Assembly: GCF_000521465.1 (NCBI RefSeq)
Contig: NZ_BAVR01000031.1
Span: 1-42,728 of the forward strand
Direction: 5' to 3'
Origin: Acetivibrio straminisolvens JCM 21531
GTDB lineage: Bacteria > Bacillota > Clostridia > Acetivibrionales > Acetivibrionaceae
Length of the DNA: 42,728 nucleotides
Shown here piece after piece: positions 18,549-29,151 of the stretch. Made by a program: the position numbers and the translations under genes. A model generated the notes under the pieces. That model searched no databases and was not told the origin of the DNA. It saw only the letters and a list, made by a program, of their open reading frames with translations. The number at the start of each line of letters is the position of its first letter. Within the stretch, counting starts at the first letter, position 1.

Positions 18549-18578
18549 TTGTGACGATATGTAGAATAATTATATAAA
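18549..18578 (+). promoter_or_regulatory. candidate promoter of the GAF/HD-GYP gene
   Basis: TTGTGA (18549-18554), an 18-base spacer and TATAAA (18573-18578) lie 56 bases upstream of the start. Confidence 0.45.
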
Positions 18579-18633
18579 ATGTAAGTGTCAAAACATCTTG
18601 CCTGCAGAATATTACCCGAAGCGGAGGTAATTT

Positions 18634-20028
18634 ATGCAAAATAGTTCTGTGCTCTTGTTCATAATTAAGGTTCTTTTCACATGCTTTATACTGGTGTTTT
18701 CATCAATTGAATTTGCCCAGACCTCGGACTTCAGGTTTATTATTGTCATAGGGTTTGTTTTACTGTTAATGTTTATTGATTACCTCTCGAAGTCTATATT
18801 CCATAAAGAAAATCAAGGAGAATTATTAGCACACGGTGAAAAAATAAAAAAAATGGAAGCGGAATTGGATTCGCTCCATGAAGTATCCAAAATTATTACG
18901 TCAACTTTTGATGCAAAAATAATAATGGAACATACATATAATGAACTAAAAAGAATCACCGAATGCGATTGGTATCATGTTTGCTTTGTAGGCAAAAAGT
19001 CTTTAGAACCGATATTAGACTATGGGTGCGGGAATGAAATCTTAAAAAAAATAGCGAATATTGATTATGAACAATATGTAAGAAACCTTATAGAGAAAAA
19101 CTCTTTGTCAGAACCGCAAATTGAAATACTTTCAAACGAAGAGAACCGTGAAATCATGGCAATTTCGTTAAATGTTTCGGATGATTGATAGGTGCAATTT
19201 TCATCGGAAGCTCAAAGAAAGGAGCTTTTTCAGAAATTAATTTGAGTTTTTTAAAGAGTTTGGCATGTTATGTTGCTATAGGTATCAGAAATGCTGAAAT
19301 GTTTAATAATATATATAGTCAAAAGCAAGAAATAGAAGCTTTGTATGAGGAAGCAGCCGCAAGCAATGAGGAACTCAACAGCTATATTAAGGAATTGGAT
19401 AAAACAAAAGAGGAACTTAATGAAAAAAATATCGAGCTTTTGAGGTTGTTTGACGATATTCAGTATGGTTATCTCCAGACGGTTATGTGCCTTGCCAATT
19501 CCATTGAAGCAAAGGATCCTTATACAAGGGGACACTGCCAGAGAGTTATGGAAATATCCTGTGAGCTTGCAAGGGCATTGAAGCTGTCTGAGGAAGAAAT
19601 AAAGGATTTAAGGTATGCAGCCATATTGCACGACATTGGAAAATAGGAATTTCGGCGAATATATTAAACAAGACGGAGAAGTTGACGGATGAAGAATTCA
19701 ACGAAATAAAGAAACATCCTATTATTGCATATAATATTCTTAAAGATGTTGAATTTTTGAAAAACGGGTTAAACGGTATACTGCAGCACCATGAAAGATA
19801 TGACGGAAAGGGATATCCCTATGGGCTTAAAGGAAAAGAAATTTGCATTTTTGCAAGAATAATGTGTGTTGCAGATGCCTTTGATGCTATGACCAGCGAC
19901 AGGCCATACAGAAAAGGGATGGATATGGAATCGGCCTAAAAGAGATAAAGAGGTGCCGAGGAACGCAATTTGACCCTGAAATTGCCGATTTACTGCTGAT
20001 GATGGCAGGAGAGGGCAAAACTTATTAA
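18634..20028 (+). CDS. membrane GAF/HD-GYP phosphodiesterase, three frameshifts as read
   Basis: Probable cyclic di-GMP phosphodiesterase. Two N-terminal transmembrane helices (about 6-27 and 33-50), a GAF-type sensor domain (about 70-230), a coiled coil, then an HD-GYP domain with HDIGK, QHHERYDGKGYP, DAFDAMTSDRPY and GTQFDPE, the complete family signature. Missing bases at 19181-19190, 19635-19645 and 19931-19938 break it into four pieces; restoring them gives 465 residues ending at 20028. GCGGAGGT precedes ATG 18634. Three separate lesions in one otherwise perfect domain argue for sequence error rather than decay. Confidence 0.85.
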
Positions 20029-20107
20029 TAAATCGGTTTTGACATGACGATGTAAACCTGTGTTTGGTATATGAATAAAATGGATATTATTAATATTGGG
20101 TATTAAT

Positions 20108-20136
20108 TTGCCTGATTTAACCATTGAAAATAAATT
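20108..20136 (+). promoter_or_regulatory. candidate promoter of glgA
   Basis: TTGCCT (20108-20113), a 17-base spacer and TAAATT (20131-20136). A perfect TTGACA at 20039-20044 has no matching -10. Confidence 0.35.
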
Positions 20137-20180
20137 ATTTTATTTTCATTTCACCAAAAAAGACAAAATGGAGGTATATG

Positions 20181-21646
20181 ATGAAAGAGAATAAGAACTT
20201 GAAGGTGTTATTTGTATCTGTTGAAGTAGCACCCTTCGCTAAAACGGGAGGATTGGCAGATGTAGCAGGTTCTTTGCCAAAGTCGTTGGTTTCCATGGGT
20301 TATGACGTTAGGATTGCAATGCCGAGATATCAGCAGATAGAAGCTGATATGAAGTATGTGACGGATTTTCCGGTTGATATGGGAGGCAGACAGTCGACTT
20401 GTATTGTGAGAGAAGGTGAAATTGGCTTTAAGGCAGACGGCAAGGATTTGAGTGTACCTGTTTATTTTGTAGATAATTACCATTACTTTAATAGAGGTGG
20501 AATATACTGCTATTTTGATGATGCAGACAGATTTGCTTTCTTCTGCAAGGCAACATTGGATATGCTCCCGAAAATAGACTTCAAACCGGATATAATTCAT
20601 TGCAATGACTGGCATACAGGCCCGATTTGCATGTTTTTAAACGAGAAGTATAAAGATTATCCTTTTTATAAAAACATAAAGACCATGTTTACAATTCACA
20701 ATCTCGAGTATCAAGGCAATTTTTCAAGGGACGTAATGGGCATAATGGGAGTGCCGGATGAAGTGTTTGTGCCCGAGAAGGTTGAGTTTTACGGGATGTT
20801 CAGCTTTATGAAAGCAGGATTGGTTTATGCGGATATTATTACCACGGTCAGTGAGACCTATGCAAAAGAAATTCAGACAGAAAGATACGGTGAAAAGCTG
20901 GAAGCTTGCTGAAAAACAGAGCCAAAGACCTCTACGGAATAGTAAACGGCATAGACTACGATGTATTCAATCCGGAAACCGACCCAAGAATCCACAAAAA
21001 CTATAATGTTGAGACATTTAAGTTGAAAGTGGAAAATAAATATGCTCTCCAAAAGGAAATGGGACTTCCCAAAAAAGATGTGCCTGTTATCGGACTGATA
21101 TCGAGGCTTACCGGGCAGAAGGGTCTAAACCTTATAATGGATGAAATTGACGAGATGATGAAGGAAGATATTCAGTTTGTCTTATTGGGAGCCGGAGACG
21201 AGTACTATGAGACAGGATTTAAGAAAATTCAAGAAAAATATCCGGAAAAGGTAGGGGTATTTATCGGATTTAATGCTCCTTTGGCCCAGCGGATTTATGC
21301 GGGCAGTGACATGTTCCTCATGCCGTCGAGATTTGAACCCTGCGGATTGGGACAGCTGTTTAGTCTAAGGTATGGTACCATACCTATAGTAAGGTCGACA
21401 GGAGGCTTGGCAGAGACGGTAATTGACATCGACAAGGATAAGAAAAACGGAAATGGTTTTTCATACGAGGAATTTACATCAAAGGATATGTTAAAGACCA
21501 TCAAGCGTGCGATAAAGTTTTACAATGAAAAGCCTCTTGAATGGGAGTCCATGGTAAAACGTGCCATGAGTGAGGATTATTCATGGAACAAGTCTGCAAG
21601 CAAGTACTCCGATTTGTATGCAAAGCTTATGAAAAAGAAGATATAA
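20181..21646 (+). CDS. glgA: glycogen synthase (GT5), frameshifted as read
   Basis: Transfers glucose from ADP-glucose to glycogen. The substrate-binding KTGGLADV is at residues 21-28; HCNDWHTG, LISRLTGQKG and the C-terminal FEPCGLGQ..RYGTIPIVRSTGGL motif are present. The frame breaks at 20898-20909: GAAGCTTG is read where GAAGGCTTG (Glu-Gly-Leu) is expected. One base restores 488 residues, normal for bacterial GlgA. GGAGG at 20170-20174 fits ATG 20181 better than ATG 20178. No glgC, glgB or glgP is next to it. A terminator follows, so it is monocistronic. Confidence 0.92.
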
Positions 21647-21670
21647 TACATGTTTATGTTATATTCCCGC

Positions 21671-21703
21671 CAGAAAAAGTCCGGTTTATCTGGACTTTTT
21701 CTG
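21671..21703 (+). terminator. terminator after glgA
   Basis: CAGAAAAAGTCC (21671-21682) pairs with GGACTTTTTCTG (21692-21703). Confidence 0.85.
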
Positions 21704-21758
21704 TAGGAAAAAAATAAATCTATTTTGAATATTTTGCTATGCAATAGATGTATTTATT

Positions 21759-21767
21759 TGTTATAAT
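21759..21767 (+). promoter_or_regulatory. extended -10 promoter of nth
   Basis: TGTTATAAT is a consensus extended -10, identical to that at 14276. It lies 18 bases before the start and nearly abuts the ribosome site, implying a very short leader. Confidence 0.5.
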
Positions 21768-21785
21768 ATAGTGGAGGGCAGTATA

Positions 21786-22424
21786 ATGGACAAAAAAGAA
21801 AGAGTAAAAAAAATTATAAAAATCTTTAATCAATTGTATAAAGATGCTCAGTGTACTTTAGATTATGAGAATCCTCTTCAATTGCTCATATCCACACAGC
21901 TTGCCGCACAATGTACCGATGCCAGGGTTAACATAGTGGCAAAGACGCTTTTTAAGAAATATAAAAATGCTCAGGATTTTGCCAATGCTGACTTAAAAGA
22001 GCTGGAGCAGGATATAAAGCCAACAGGGTTTTACCATAACAAAGCAAAGAATATTAAAGAAACCTGCAGAATTATTATAGAGAAATTTGGTGGACAAGTT
22101 CCCGATAATATGGATGATTTGCTGACTTTACCCGGAGTTGGCAGAAAGACTGCAAACCTGATTTTAGGAGATGTGTTCGGCATACCCGGTATTGTTGTAG
22201 ATACCCATGCCAAAAGATTAAGCAACAGAATAGGATTAGTAAGTAGCGATGATCCGAAAAAAATAGAATTTGAACTGATGGAGATTGTGCCTAAAGAAAG
22301 CTGGTCTATCTTTTGCCATCAGTTGGTCTACCACGGAAGAGCAGTTTGCAAAGCAAGAAAACCCGAATGCAATAAATGCGGAATTATTGACTATTGCGAT
22401 TATGGAAAAGAGTACTCAAAATGA
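21786..22424 (+). CDS. nth: endonuclease III
   Basis: DNA glycosylase/AP lyase removing oxidised pyrimidines in base excision repair. The helix-hairpin-helix LPGVGRKTAN holds catalytic Lys121; Asp139 lies in VVDTHAKRL. The [4Fe-4S] ligands are Cys188-x6-Cys195-x2-Cys198-x5-Cys204. 212 residues is the standard length and the frame is intact. TGGAGGG places the ATG at 21786. The diguanylate cyclase starts 25 bases after its stop, so the two may be co-transcribed. Confidence 0.96.
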   Translation: MDKKERVKKIIKIFNQLYKDAQCTLDYENPLQLLISTQLAAQCTDARVNIVAKTLFKKYKNAQDFANADLKELEQDIKPTGFYHNKAKNIKETCRIIIEKFGGQVPDNMDDLLTLPGVGRKTANLILGDVFGIPGIVVDTHAKRLSNRIGLVSSDDPKKIEFELMEIVPKESWSIFCHQLVYHGRAVCKARKPECNKCGIIDYCDYGKEYSK

Positions 22425-22449
22425 TGCAATCTGAAAAGGAAGTGGGTCT

Positions 22450-24128
22450 GTGGAAAAATTCAGTAAATATGAGCTGATGTTCATTCGCTTTACATGGATT
22501 TTTATTGTATTCATTGCTGCTCATATTGTAATTTTGAATATCGGTATGCCGATGGGCAAGACCTCATATCCGGGTACTTTTGCTAAGCTTTGCTTCTTTA
22601 TAATTATAACTTTGTTCAACATTTTTAAGTATTTTCTTGTCAAAAGGAATTTCTTTTCTCATAAAAAAATATATCCTTTTGTAAGGCTGTCGGAAGTACT
22701 GCTTATATTATCAGCAATAGTTTTTATGAGAATCGGGGAATGGGCGTATATTATGCTCATGTTTCTTATCCTGATTACCAGTTTTTATGCCGGAATAAAG
22801 TTTTCCTTTGTACTGGTGGGATATACTTTTTTGGCGGACATTGTATTAAAGTTTTTATCCCATATCTATTTAAGTGAAGGCGGTTATTTTATCTTTTTTA
22901 AATCATTACAGGATATTATGCATACGTTTTCAATTTACTTTGTCTTTATTCTCTTTTCGGTTTTTTGCTCCGTATTGTACAAAAACAATTATGAAAATGA
23001 GCAGCAGAACAAGAAGCTGTTTATGGAGATTGCAAACAAATATGAGCAACTGTCAGCCGCACAAGAAGAGATTAAATCCCAAAATGACAAGTTAAGAGAG
23101 TGTAATTCTAGGCTGGAAGAGGCCAATAAAAAATTTATGACAAGCCTCGCAGAGCTTTTCACGTTGCAGCAGATAACCCAGGCTATAAGCTCAATACTCG
23201 ATATTAAGGAGCTGTTAAAGAGTGTTAATGACATTATTATTGGAGTTATGGGAGTAAGCAGTTCCACAATAATTCTTTACGATGATAATAGAGGAAGGCT
23301 CAAGGTTCATACTACCAATATTACAAACCGTAAAGAGCTTATTATTTTAAATGACAATATAAACTGCGAAAAGCTTCTTGGCACATTGCAAAACGGAGAA
23401 CCTATTCTTGAGAATTTTGTGGATGTGGAGGAGTATCCTTTTGCCGAAGGAAGGGGCGTAAATTCCTGCTGTGCGTGCCCCTGTCTACAAAGGCCAAGAA
23501 ATTCGGTTTGGTGCTTATCGAGCATAAGTATTTTAGTGCTTTTGATGACAATAATCTAAGGTTATTAAATATAATAGGACAGCAAGTGGGAATAGCCATG
23601 GAAAACGTAGAATTGTATCAAAAGATGCATGAAATGGCTACCATAGACAGTCTTACGGGAATATACAACAGGCTTTATTTCCAGGAAAGGCTTAGAGAAG
23701 AGATTGCAAATGCCAAGAGGGAAAACTATGACTTGTCGCTGGCAATTATGGATATCGACTATTTTAAGCGTTTTAACGATACTTTTGGGCATTTGTTTGG
23801 AGACAAAGTTTTAAAGCATATTGCAAATCTTATAAAAAAATCCTTGAGAAGCGGAGACATCATTGCAAGGTATGGAGGAGAGGAGTTTGTCATATTGCTT
23901 CCGAGAACAAGTATAAAAGAGGCATATGACAAGGTGGAAAGGCTTAGGAATATTATTTCAAAGACGTCGATAAAAGATGAACTGGTGGAAGCTTCGGTTA
24001 CCGTAAGCTTTGGAGTTTCATCCTATCCGGAATTTTCAAACACAGAGTCTGAGCTTCTAAAAACGGCGGATAATGCGCTGTATGAAGCCAAGGAGTCCGG
24101 TAGAAACTGCGTGAGAATTCCATGCTAA
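22450..24128 (+). CDS. membrane GAF/GGDEF diguanylate cyclase, frameshifted as read
   Basis: Makes cyclic di-GMP from two GTP. The N-terminal half has about five or six transmembrane helices (residues 10-180), followed by a coiled coil, a GAF-type domain and a GGDEF domain. The active site reads GGEEF, and RSGD five residues upstream fits the inhibitory I-site RxxD, so the enzyme should be active and product-inhibited. The frame breaks at 23461-23475; one base restores NSLLCVPLSTKA within the GAF domain and gives 559 residues. The GTG start at 22450 has GGAAGTGGG ahead of it. Confidence 0.87.
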
Positions 24129-24149
24129 TATTTTAAGAGGATGTTATCT

Positions 24150-24852
24150 CTAATTTTCTATAGCGTTGGTCTTAAATGAGGAGACAATGCTTTCAAATAA
24201 TTTTGATTCGTTTTTGCTCCATAACCTTTCGGGGACAAAGTAGCTTATTCTGTACATTTTATCGTCTTTCTTCAAAAATACTTCATTTCCTTTATAGCTC
24301 TTATTATCATGGGTTATCACTGTATAATCAAAGTATGCCCGGTATAGAGTTTACTGTAACTGCTTTTTCTTCAAATTGTTTATATTGCTGCTCTGAAGTT
24401 GACTTTGATTTTGAAAGAAATTCATTTAAGTCATAGGGAAGATTCCACACCTGCACAAAACCATGGCTGGTATTGGACCTGTCTTTAAATCCGACGTGAT
24501 AGAGGATTTCCGTGCCTTCAAATTCCTGCTCATCCAGCAAAAAGGCGGAGGGATATTTGAAACTAAAGCCTCCTTCTATTGATTTATATGTAGAGAATTC
24601 TTCGGCGCGGGGCTTTTTAAAGTTGCTGCCGGTTTCTATTAGGTTACCTTTAACCGATTCATTTACATACACATTGTCAATATCGTATTTGGCAGGGCAT
24701 GAAAAGGACAAATAGTTTTCAATTGTAATGTTCGTGGTTAGGCTGTTGCTAAAAAACAATTCTGTAAGGAAAAATAGCAAAATCCAAAGCCCAATAATAA
24801 TTGAAAGATAGACAAGTCTCTTTTTATAGTTGCGAATATAGATTATATACAA
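24150..24852 (-). CDS. membrane-anchored protein, possibly PsbP-like fold, frameshifted as read
   Basis: Function unknown. A Lys/Arg-rich start is followed by one transmembrane helix (about 14-33) and a 200-residue extracytoplasmic domain containing FSFKYPSAFLL and a late Tyr/Phe-rich beta pattern, as in PsbP-related lipoproteins of clostridia (low certainty). The frame stops at 24327; removing one C from the CCC at 24338-24340 (GGG on the coding strand) restores a further 60 residues ending at 24150, total 233. The TTG start at 24852 is chosen because GGGGGG lies six bases before it. It converges with the cyclase gene. Confidence 0.6.
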
Positions 24853-24990
24853 TTTTAACCCCCCTGAAAGTACATATAAATTTAATTTTGAAATACATAT
24901 ATATTTTATTCGGGGATTTAGCAAATAAAACACTTTTATGGAAATAATACATAGATAGAATCTAATTTTTTTACTTAGGAGGAGTTATTG

Positions 24991-25254
24991 ATGGGTGGAT
25001 TCATAATTACGATTATAATTGCTTTAATTGCAGGCTGGTTGGGAAATAGCATAATTGTAAGACAGATGCCGGAAGATATCTGGGGTGCATGTGTTGTTGC
25101 ACTTCCGGCGGCCTGGATTGGTGCTTATATGCCCTATATTAATACCTTTGGTCCGAAAATTATGGACATTGCATTGGTACCGACTTTTTTATGTGCACTG
25201 GCAGCCGCTGCGATTTTCAAAGTTGTGCGAAAAGTACTGAAAGAGGCAAGCTAA
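24991..25254 (+). CDS. small membrane protein, GlsB/YeaQ-like
   Basis: 87 residues with three hydrophobic segments and a start (GGFIITIIIALIAGWLG) resembling the GlsB/YeaQ/YmgE (transglycosylase-associated) family of unknown function. No catalytic residues are visible. TTAGGAGGAG precedes ATG 24991. It is followed 75 bases later by spoVM on the same strand. Confidence 0.6.
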   Translation: MGGFIITIIIALIAGWLGNSIIVRQMPEDIWGACVVALPAAWIGAYMPYINTFGPKIMDIALVPTFLCALAAAAIFKVVRKVLKEAS

Positions 25255-25329
25255 TCGAAAATCACAAAAAACGGCATTATGAATATACTATGTATTGGGG
25301 AGCGTTTTACCGGGGAGGAGTGTTTTTAT

Positions 25330-25401
25330 ATGAAAATATTGGTGTTAAAAATGCCAAAGTTTTTTGGGAGCATTATCAGAAAGGTCCTTAGAATGGATTA
25401 A
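25330..25401 (+). CDS. spoVM: stage V sporulation protein M, 23 residues
   Basis: SpoVM is a tiny amphipathic peptide that binds the convex outer forespore membrane and anchors the SpoIVA coat platform. The peptide begins MKILVLKMPKFFG, aligning with Bacillus MKFYTIKLPKFLG, including Pro9 and the later basic helix (IIRKVLR). GGGGAGGAG eight bases upstream is a strong ribosome site. It sits between a small membrane protein and convergent rpmB, the same neighbour as in Bacillus. It is below usual gene-finder length cut-offs. The identification is by my own comparison with the remembered Bacillus peptide. Confidence 0.85.
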   Translation: MKILVLKMPKFFGSIIRKVLRMD

Positions 25402-25426
25402 CTTATTTAATGATGGGCGGAGGAAT

Positions 25427-25471
25427 AAAAAAGTGTATCACATGATTTAAAACAATGTGGTACACTTTTTT
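25427..25471. terminator. bidirectional terminator between spoVM and rpmB
   Basis: GTGTAtCACAT (25433-25443) pairs with ATGTGgTACAC (25455-25465), flanked by an A-run and TTTTTT. Confidence 0.85.
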
Positions 25472-25497
25472 CGCTATTTTTAATATTGAATAGATTA

Positions 25498-25686
25498 TTA
25501 TATTGCTCTGGTAACCTTGTTTGAACGCAAACATCTTGTGCAGATATTTGCTGTCTTTGGGGTACCGTTATGAATAATTTTGATTCTCCTGACGTTTGGC
25601 TTCCATGTCCTATTGGTTTTTCTGTTTGAGTGACTGACCTTCAAGCCAAAAAGTACATCTTTACTGCATATATCACACTTTGCCAT
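25498..25686 (-). CDS. rpmB: 50S ribosomal protein L28
   Basis: Large-subunit protein of 62 residues. It opens MAKCDICSKD and ends with NICTRCLRSN, giving the four-Cys zinc-binding (C+) form. The conserved HSNRKTNRTWKPN segment is present. GGAGGTGT lies 8 bases before the ATG. As in Bacillus it is transcribed against spoVM. Confidence 0.97.
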   Translation of the reverse strand: MAKCDICSKDVLFGLKVSHSNRKTNRTWKPNVRRIKIIHNGTPKTANICTRCLRSNKVTRAI

Positions 25687-25871
25687 TTATATTACACCTC
25701 CTTTGAATCTGGAGCAATTAATCCTGCTATATTTTTTTTGAACATTGAAAACAATACCTATTTTAACATATAGTTTGCACTGTTCGCAAGTTTTTTTGCA
25801 TATATGGTAAAAAAGCCTGATATATATTAAAATTATATGTATTAGACGAGTTACAAAGGATGAGCATAATT

Positions 25872-27955
25872 ATGAGCAGCGAAATAAAAGATACGCTGAA
25901 AAAATCCATAATGAATATTAAAGGTGTGGGAGAAGCAAGGGCAAGACTGTTTCAGAAACTGGGGATTTTCAGCATTGAAGATTTGATAACCCATTTTCCC
26001 TATGACTATGAGGACAGGAGCTGTATTAAAAAAATATGCCGGCTTGTAGAAGGGGAGAGCTGTACCTTTGAAGGGATTATTATGTCAAAGGTCACAGAAA
26101 GAATTATAAGGCGCGGATTGACCTTGTATCAGGCATATATAAAAGACGATACGGGAACCATAATAGGGACTTGGTACAATCAGCCTATCTCAAAAAAGTA
26201 TTGTTAGTTGGCGAAAGCTATATCTTCTACGGGAAGATAGTACGGGGTTATAAAACCTTGGAAGTGCAAAATCCGATTTATGAGAAGGCTGATAAAGAAG
26301 AATTCAAAAATACAAAGAAAATCGTACCGGTATACCCGGCGACGGCGAATCTTACGCAAAACATAATAAGAACTGTAATGGAAAATGCTCTGGAGATTGT
26401 TGTTGGAAATTTAGAGGATGTATTGCCTTTGTGGGTCAGAAAAAAGTATTGCCTAAGCGATATAAATTATGCTTTATCCAATATACATTTTCCTCAAAAT
26501 GACGGGGATATTAATAATGCCAGGTACAGACTGGTGTTTGAGGAACTTTTGCTTTTGCAGCTGGGGCTTCTTAGCATCAAGACCGTGCTCTCCGACGGCA
26601 AGGAAGGGATTGCCTTTGAGCCGAACCGAAAGGAGATGGAAAGCTTTATAAACAGTATAGGCTTTACGCTTACCAACGCCCAGAAAAGAGTGTGGGAAGA
26701 GATAGAAAAGGATATGGAAAGTGGCCGTGTAATGAACAGGCTTGTTCAGGGGGATGTGGGCTCCGGAAAGACAATTGTTGCGGCTATGGCTCTCATTAAA
26801 GCGGTAAAGAGCGGATATCAGGGGGCAATGATGGTTCCCACTGAGATTCTTGCAAAGCAGCACTATGAATCGTTGAGGAATATTATGGACAAGCATGGAG
26901 TAAGTACTGCCTTGTTGGTGGGAAGCCAGACAAAGAAGCAAAAAAGTGAAATTCTTTCGAAAATCGAATCCGGTGAGGTAAATATAGTCATAGGTACCCA
27001 TGCACTTATTGAGGAGAAAGTCAGGTTTTCAAAGCTTGGACTGGTCATAACCGACGAACAGCACCGTTTTGGGGTAAGGCAAAGGGCAATGCTTTCAAAC
27101 AAGGGGATAAATCCCGATATTCTTGTAATGACGGCGACTCCTATTCCCAGAACCCTTGCTCTAATCCTTTACGGTGATTTGGATATATCCATAATTGACG
27201 AGCTGCCGCCGGGAAGAAAGGCTGTAAAGACCTATGCGGTTGATAACAGTATGAGAGAGAGGATAAACAGTTTTATCAAAAAAGAGGTGCTTGAAGGGCG
27301 GCAGGCTTATATAGTATGTCCTCTGGTGGATGAATCAGATGAAATAGAAGCAAAATCCGCGCTAAAAACTGCGGAAAAGATAGCAAAGGAAGACTTTAAG
27401 GATTTTAGAGTCGGTTTGCTCCACGGGAAAATGCCAGCCGGCGAAAAAGAAGAGGTCATGCAGAGTTTTTTAAAAGGGGAAATCGATATTCTTGTATCAA
27501 CTACAGTTATCGAGGTTGGAGTAAATGTTCCCAATGCAACGCTGATGGTTGTGGAAAACGCCGAAAGATTTGGGCTTGCACAGCTTCATCAGCTAAGAGG
27601 ACGCGTGGGAAGAGGTTCACACCAATCCTACTGTATTCTTTATAATGAGAGTAAAAGCAAAATTGCAAGAGAGAGAATGAAAGTTATGCAAGAGACCACG
27701 GACGGCTTTGTTATATCGGAGAAGGACCTTTTATTGCGGGGACCGGGGGAATTTTTCGGGACAAGGCAGCATGGATTGCCCGACCTTAAAATTGCAAATC
27801 TTTATAGGGATATGGAAATACTAAAAAAAGCACAGGAAGCTGCGCAGGAAATTCTGAAAAGAGATAGAAACTTATGTTTGGAAGAAAATCTAAAGTTGAA
27901 GGAAAAAATTGACGAGAAATTCAAAGGAAAGTTAAATTACGTAAGTTTGAATTAA
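25872..27955 (+). CDS. recG: ATP-dependent DNA helicase RecG, frameshifted as read
   Basis: RecG remodels stalled replication forks and Holliday junctions. The N-terminal wedge/OB domain is followed by helicase motifs: GDVGSGKT (Walker A), DEQHRFG (motif II), TATPIPRT (III), VIEVGVNVPNAT and QLRGRVGRG. The frame breaks at 26178-26190: CAGCCTATC is read where CAGGCCTATC (Gln-Ala-Tyr-Leu) is expected. One base gives 694 residues, normal for RecG. ATG 25872 suits AAAGGATGAG better than ATG 25860, which almost touches it. rsmD and coaD follow on the same strand. Confidence 0.93.
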
Positions 27956-27969
27956 AAGTCGAATTATGA

Positions 27970-27997
27970 TTGACAATTGGATATGATAATATAAAAT
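27970..27997 (+). promoter_or_regulatory. candidate promoter of rsmD
   Basis: A perfect TTGACA (27970-27975), a 16-base spacer and TAAAAT (27992-27997), 14 bases after the recG stop. An in-frame TTG codon coincides with this -35 and is therefore an unlikely start for rsmD. Confidence 0.5.
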
Positions 27998-28041
27998 ATC
28001 ATTATAGTGGTAATATTCAATGTCAACTGGAGGAATTTGCT

Positions 28042-28602
28042 ATTTTAAGAGTTATATCCGGAACAGCAAAGGGACATAAGCTTAAAACAATAAAAGGGCT
28101 TACCACAAGGCCGACATCGGACAAGGTTAAAGGAGCCGTGTTTAACATTTTGGCTGCTTTGATACCGGGAGCAAACATTCTGGACATATTTGCGGGCACA
28201 GGGAGTCTTGGAATAGAGGCGCTGAGCAGAGGAGCCGATTCTGCTGTGTTTGTGGATAAAAGCAGCGAATGTTTCCGCACAATAAAGGAGAACCTTGCCC
28301 ATACAAAGCTTGAGAGTGAAGCTACGGTTGTTGTGGGTGACGTTTTTGCGGCATTGAATAAATTTTCGAAAAATAACAAAAAATTTGATATAATATTTCT
28401 TGATCCGCCATATGGCAAAGGACTTGTTGAAGAAACGTTAAAAAGCATAGCGGAAAATGATATAATTATGCCGGAAGGGATAATTGTCGCAGAACATGAT
28501 GCATCGGACAAAGTCCCGGAAGAAGTGGGCGGTCTTGCAAGGTACCGCTGGGAAAAATACGGTGATACGGTTATATCCTTTTACAGGTCAAAACACGTAT
28601 GA
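28042..28602 (+). CDS. rsmD: 16S rRNA (guanine(966)-N2)-methyltransferase
   Basis: Methylates G966 of 16S rRNA with S-adenosylmethionine. It shows RVISGTAKG near the start, TRPTSDKVKGAVFNIL, the SAM-binding DIFAGTGSLGIEAL and the catalytic LDPPYGK. About 186 residues, normal length. The start is odd: GGAGG at 28028-28032 is eight bases before an ATT codon (28042) that begins the conserved region; no ATG, GTG or TTG fits in that frame nearby except the TTG inside the promoter. Either an ATT start is used or the start codon is misread. coaD follows. Confidence 0.88.
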   Translation: MLRVISGTAKGHKLKTIKGLTTRPTSDKVKGAVFNILAALIPGANILDIFAGTGSLGIEALSRGADSAVFVDKSSECFRTIKENLAHTKLESEATVVVGDVFAALNKFSKNNKKFDIIFLDPPYGKGLVEETLKSIAENDIIMPEGIIVAEHDASDKVPEEVGGLARYRWEKYGDTVISFYRSKHV

Positions 28603-28642
28603 CGGATAGAGATTTAATCTTTATGACAGGAAGGTATGAATA

Positions 28643-29122
28643 GTGAGTATATATGTATATCCCGGAAGTTTTGATCCGGTAACAAACGGTCATATGGACA
28701 TAATTCAGAGGGCAGCAAAGTTGTGTGACAAACTTGTGGTTGCAGTACTTATAAACAGCAGCAAGAATCCGGTTTTTACTTTGGATGAGAGGGTGGAGTT
28801 GTTAAAATGTGCCGTTAAGGGCATAGATAATGTGGAGATTGAGAGTTTTTCCGGGCTTTTGATAGATTTTATGAAAAAAAAGAATTCCAAGGTTATTATC
28901 AAGGGCTTAAGAGCAGTTTCAGACTTTGAATATGAGCTGCAGATGGCACTTTTAAATAAAAAACTCGACTCCGATATTGAGACGTTGTTTATGATGACCA
29001 ATATCAACTACTCTTTTCTAAGTTCCAGCTCTGTAAGGGAGCTTGCACGTAATAACGGCAACATTGACGGACTTGTGCCGGATTGTATTAAAGATAGAGT
29101 TTTGGATAAGTTTCGCAAATAG
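28643..29122 (+). CDS. coaD: phosphopantetheine adenylyltransferase
   Basis: Penultimate coenzyme A step: 4'-phosphopantetheine + ATP to dephospho-Co[15 protein letters not shown] at residues 5-18 contains the nucleotidyltransferase TxGH motif, [14 protein letters not shown] binds substrate, and [10 protein letters not shown] matches ISSTxVR. 159 residues, intact. The GTG start at 28643 has AGGAAGG nine bases before it. rsmD-coaD-ylbJ adjacency is conserved in Firmicutes, though ylbJ is inverted here. Confidence 0.96.
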   Translation: MSIYVYPGSFDPVTNGHMDIIQRAAKLCDKLVVAVLINSSKNPVFTLDERVELLKCAVKGIDNVEIESFSGLLIDFMKKKNSKVIIKGLRAVSDFEYELQMALLNKKLDSDIETLFMMTNINYSFLSSSSVRELARNNGNIDGLVPDCIKDRVLDKFRK

Positions 29123-29151
29123 GATTGCAAAAAACCCTGGGAGGGATAAAT

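Noticed and set aside
20039..20070. Perfect TTGACA as a glgA promoter
   Set aside because: No -10 hexamer at 15-19 bases; the site at 20108-20136 is better spaced.
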